NCBI GenBank assembly: GCA_021741285.1
Contig: JAIOYD010000012.1
Span: forward strand, 1-14,949
Direction of reading: 5' to 3'
Origin: Rickettsiaceae bacterium
GTDB taxonomy: Bacteria; Pseudomonadota; Alphaproteobacteria; Rickettsiales; Rickettsiaceae
Length of the DNA: 14,949 nt
The notes under the pieces are model-generated. The model worked only from the letters and a program-made list of their open reading frames with translations. It ran no database searches and was not told where the DNA came from. This document shows, one piece after another, positions 14,715 to 14,949 of the stretch (positions are counted from its first letter, which is position 1; every line of letters begins with the position of its first letter). The position numbers were made by a program, and so were the translations under genes.

Positions 14715-14816
14715 TCAATTTGATTGTTCATTATCTTTAAGTAAGATTCTACAAAACTCAATTAAGTTCCTGGTAGCTGTATGCAGCTCTACTTCTGATA
14801 ATTTGCCGTCATACAT
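14715..14816 (-). pseudogene. 33-codon frame beside the IS5 end, possible gene remnant
   Basis: The frame begins MYDGKLSEVELHTATRNLIEF and ends KDNEQSN. It looks like the C-terminal helix of a small protein of the kind seen in mobile elements (pattern LSE-x-E-x-x-x-A-x-x-NLI-x-FC). It begins right at the IS boundary, and the AGAGG inside the IS end would serve as its ribosome site. I read it as the 3' end of a gene cut by the IS. It could also be an intact small gene. Confidence 0.35.
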
Positions 14817-14817
14817 T

Positions 14818-14949
14818 AGACCTCTTGCATAACCTCTTTAAAGCTCGAAATTATAAATTCCGGCAATTAAGTTGAATCTTAAACCGAACCGTTTTCTTCT
14901 ATTTCTGTAACGATCGGCGATAATTTTAAATCTTTTAACCATACCAATT
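14818..14949 (-). mobile_element. End of an IS5-family insertion sequence (partial)
   Basis: The right edge cuts into an insertion sequence. Its outer end is probably the AGACCTCTTGCATAACCTC motif at 14818-14836, which resembles terminal repeats of IS5 relatives (GAGxCCTxTTGCATAA type). TTAG next to it could be part of the duplicated target. The matching end and the target copy lie outside the window, so the boundary is an estimate. Confidence 0.55.
14838..14949 (-). CDS. IS5-family transposase, C-terminal end (partial)
   Basis: The frame is open from the right edge to a TAA at 14838-14840 and gives 36 residues. It includes VKRFKIIADRYRNRRKRFG and ends with NLIAGIYNFEL, the C-terminal block of IS5-type DDE transposases common in Rickettsiales. 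The spaced Arg residues of RYRNRRKRF are typical of that block. The catalytic DDE residues lie outside the window. Confidence 0.72.
   Translation of the reverse strand, partial: IGMVKRFKIIADRYRNRRKRFGLRFNLIAGIYNFEL

Larger units (their letters stand above)
12504..14949. mobile_element. Left part of an integrated element at tRNA-Arg
   Basis: The element begins at or inside the tRNA 3' end and runs past the right edge. Its visible content is the serine recombinase, two small upstream ORFs, a structured leader and an IS5 copy. I searched by eye for a second copy of the tRNA 3' segment between 12507 and 14949 and did not find one, so the other attachment site must lie outside the window or be degraded. 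The exact crossover point cannot be set from this end alone. Confidence 0.72.

Noticed and set aside
1..14949. CRISPR array or tandem repeat array
   Set aside because: No set of evenly spaced repeated units was seen anywhere; only the pairs of repeats listed above.

Overview
The window looks like a chromosome segment from an AT-rich alphaproteobacterium of the order Rickettsiales, probably family Rickettsiaceae. The evidence is the AT-rich base composition and codon use, the rickettsial housekeeping gene set, short imperfect palindromes between genes, and the 3' end of an IS5-type transposase with the rickettsial ending (RYRNRRKRF, then NLIAGIYNFEL). The genus cannot be fixed from the sequence alone.

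Layout. Positions 1-130 hold the 3' end of an unrecognised gene on the plus strand. Positions 338-1669 (minus) encode a Kup-type potassium transporter that ends right after its membrane part. Positions 1852-3249 (minus) encode dihydrolipoamide dehydrogenase. Positions 3385-4017 (minus) encode a small heat-shock protein with a predicted signal peptide. Positions 4130-5598 (minus) are a two-gene unit: a secreted lytic transglycosylase followed by an NDUFAF5/BioC-like methyltransferase-fold protein. A divergent DUF167 (YggU) gene at 5678-5953 faces a small lipoprotein gene at 5958-6194. Positions 6299-8164 encode HtpG (Hsp90). Positions 8321-11476 are a compact plus-strand run, coaD-alr-mlaE-mlaF, covering coenzyme A synthesis, D-alanine supply for peptidoglycan, and the core of the Mla-type lipid ABC transporter. 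Positions 11585-12159 hold rplU-rpmA behind a good sigma-70-like promoter. A tRNA-Arg(ACG) gene lies at 12430-12506.

From the tRNA 3' end to the right edge, the content changes to an integrated mobile element. A large serine recombinase on the minus strand reads into the tRNA gene, so its last nine residues and stop codon are tRNA antisense sequence. It is preceded by a 36-aa ORF that overlaps its start and by a 95-aa protein that resembles a shortened serine-recombinase N-terminal domain. Upstream of these (14424-14700) lies a dense set of inverted repeats with mutually exclusive pairings and an 18-aa leader ORF. This arrangement recalls the immunity/antisense leader RNAs of P4- and P1/P7-type phages. 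An IS5-family copy enters at the right edge, next to a 33-aa ORF that may be the remnant of a gene it broke.

The most interesting part is 12430-14820: a tRNA-targeted recombinase, a candidate small partner protein and a candidate switchable leader RNA. Other notable points are the predicted export of the Hsp20 protein, the missing glycine motif in the NDUFAF5-like protein and the truncated Kup.
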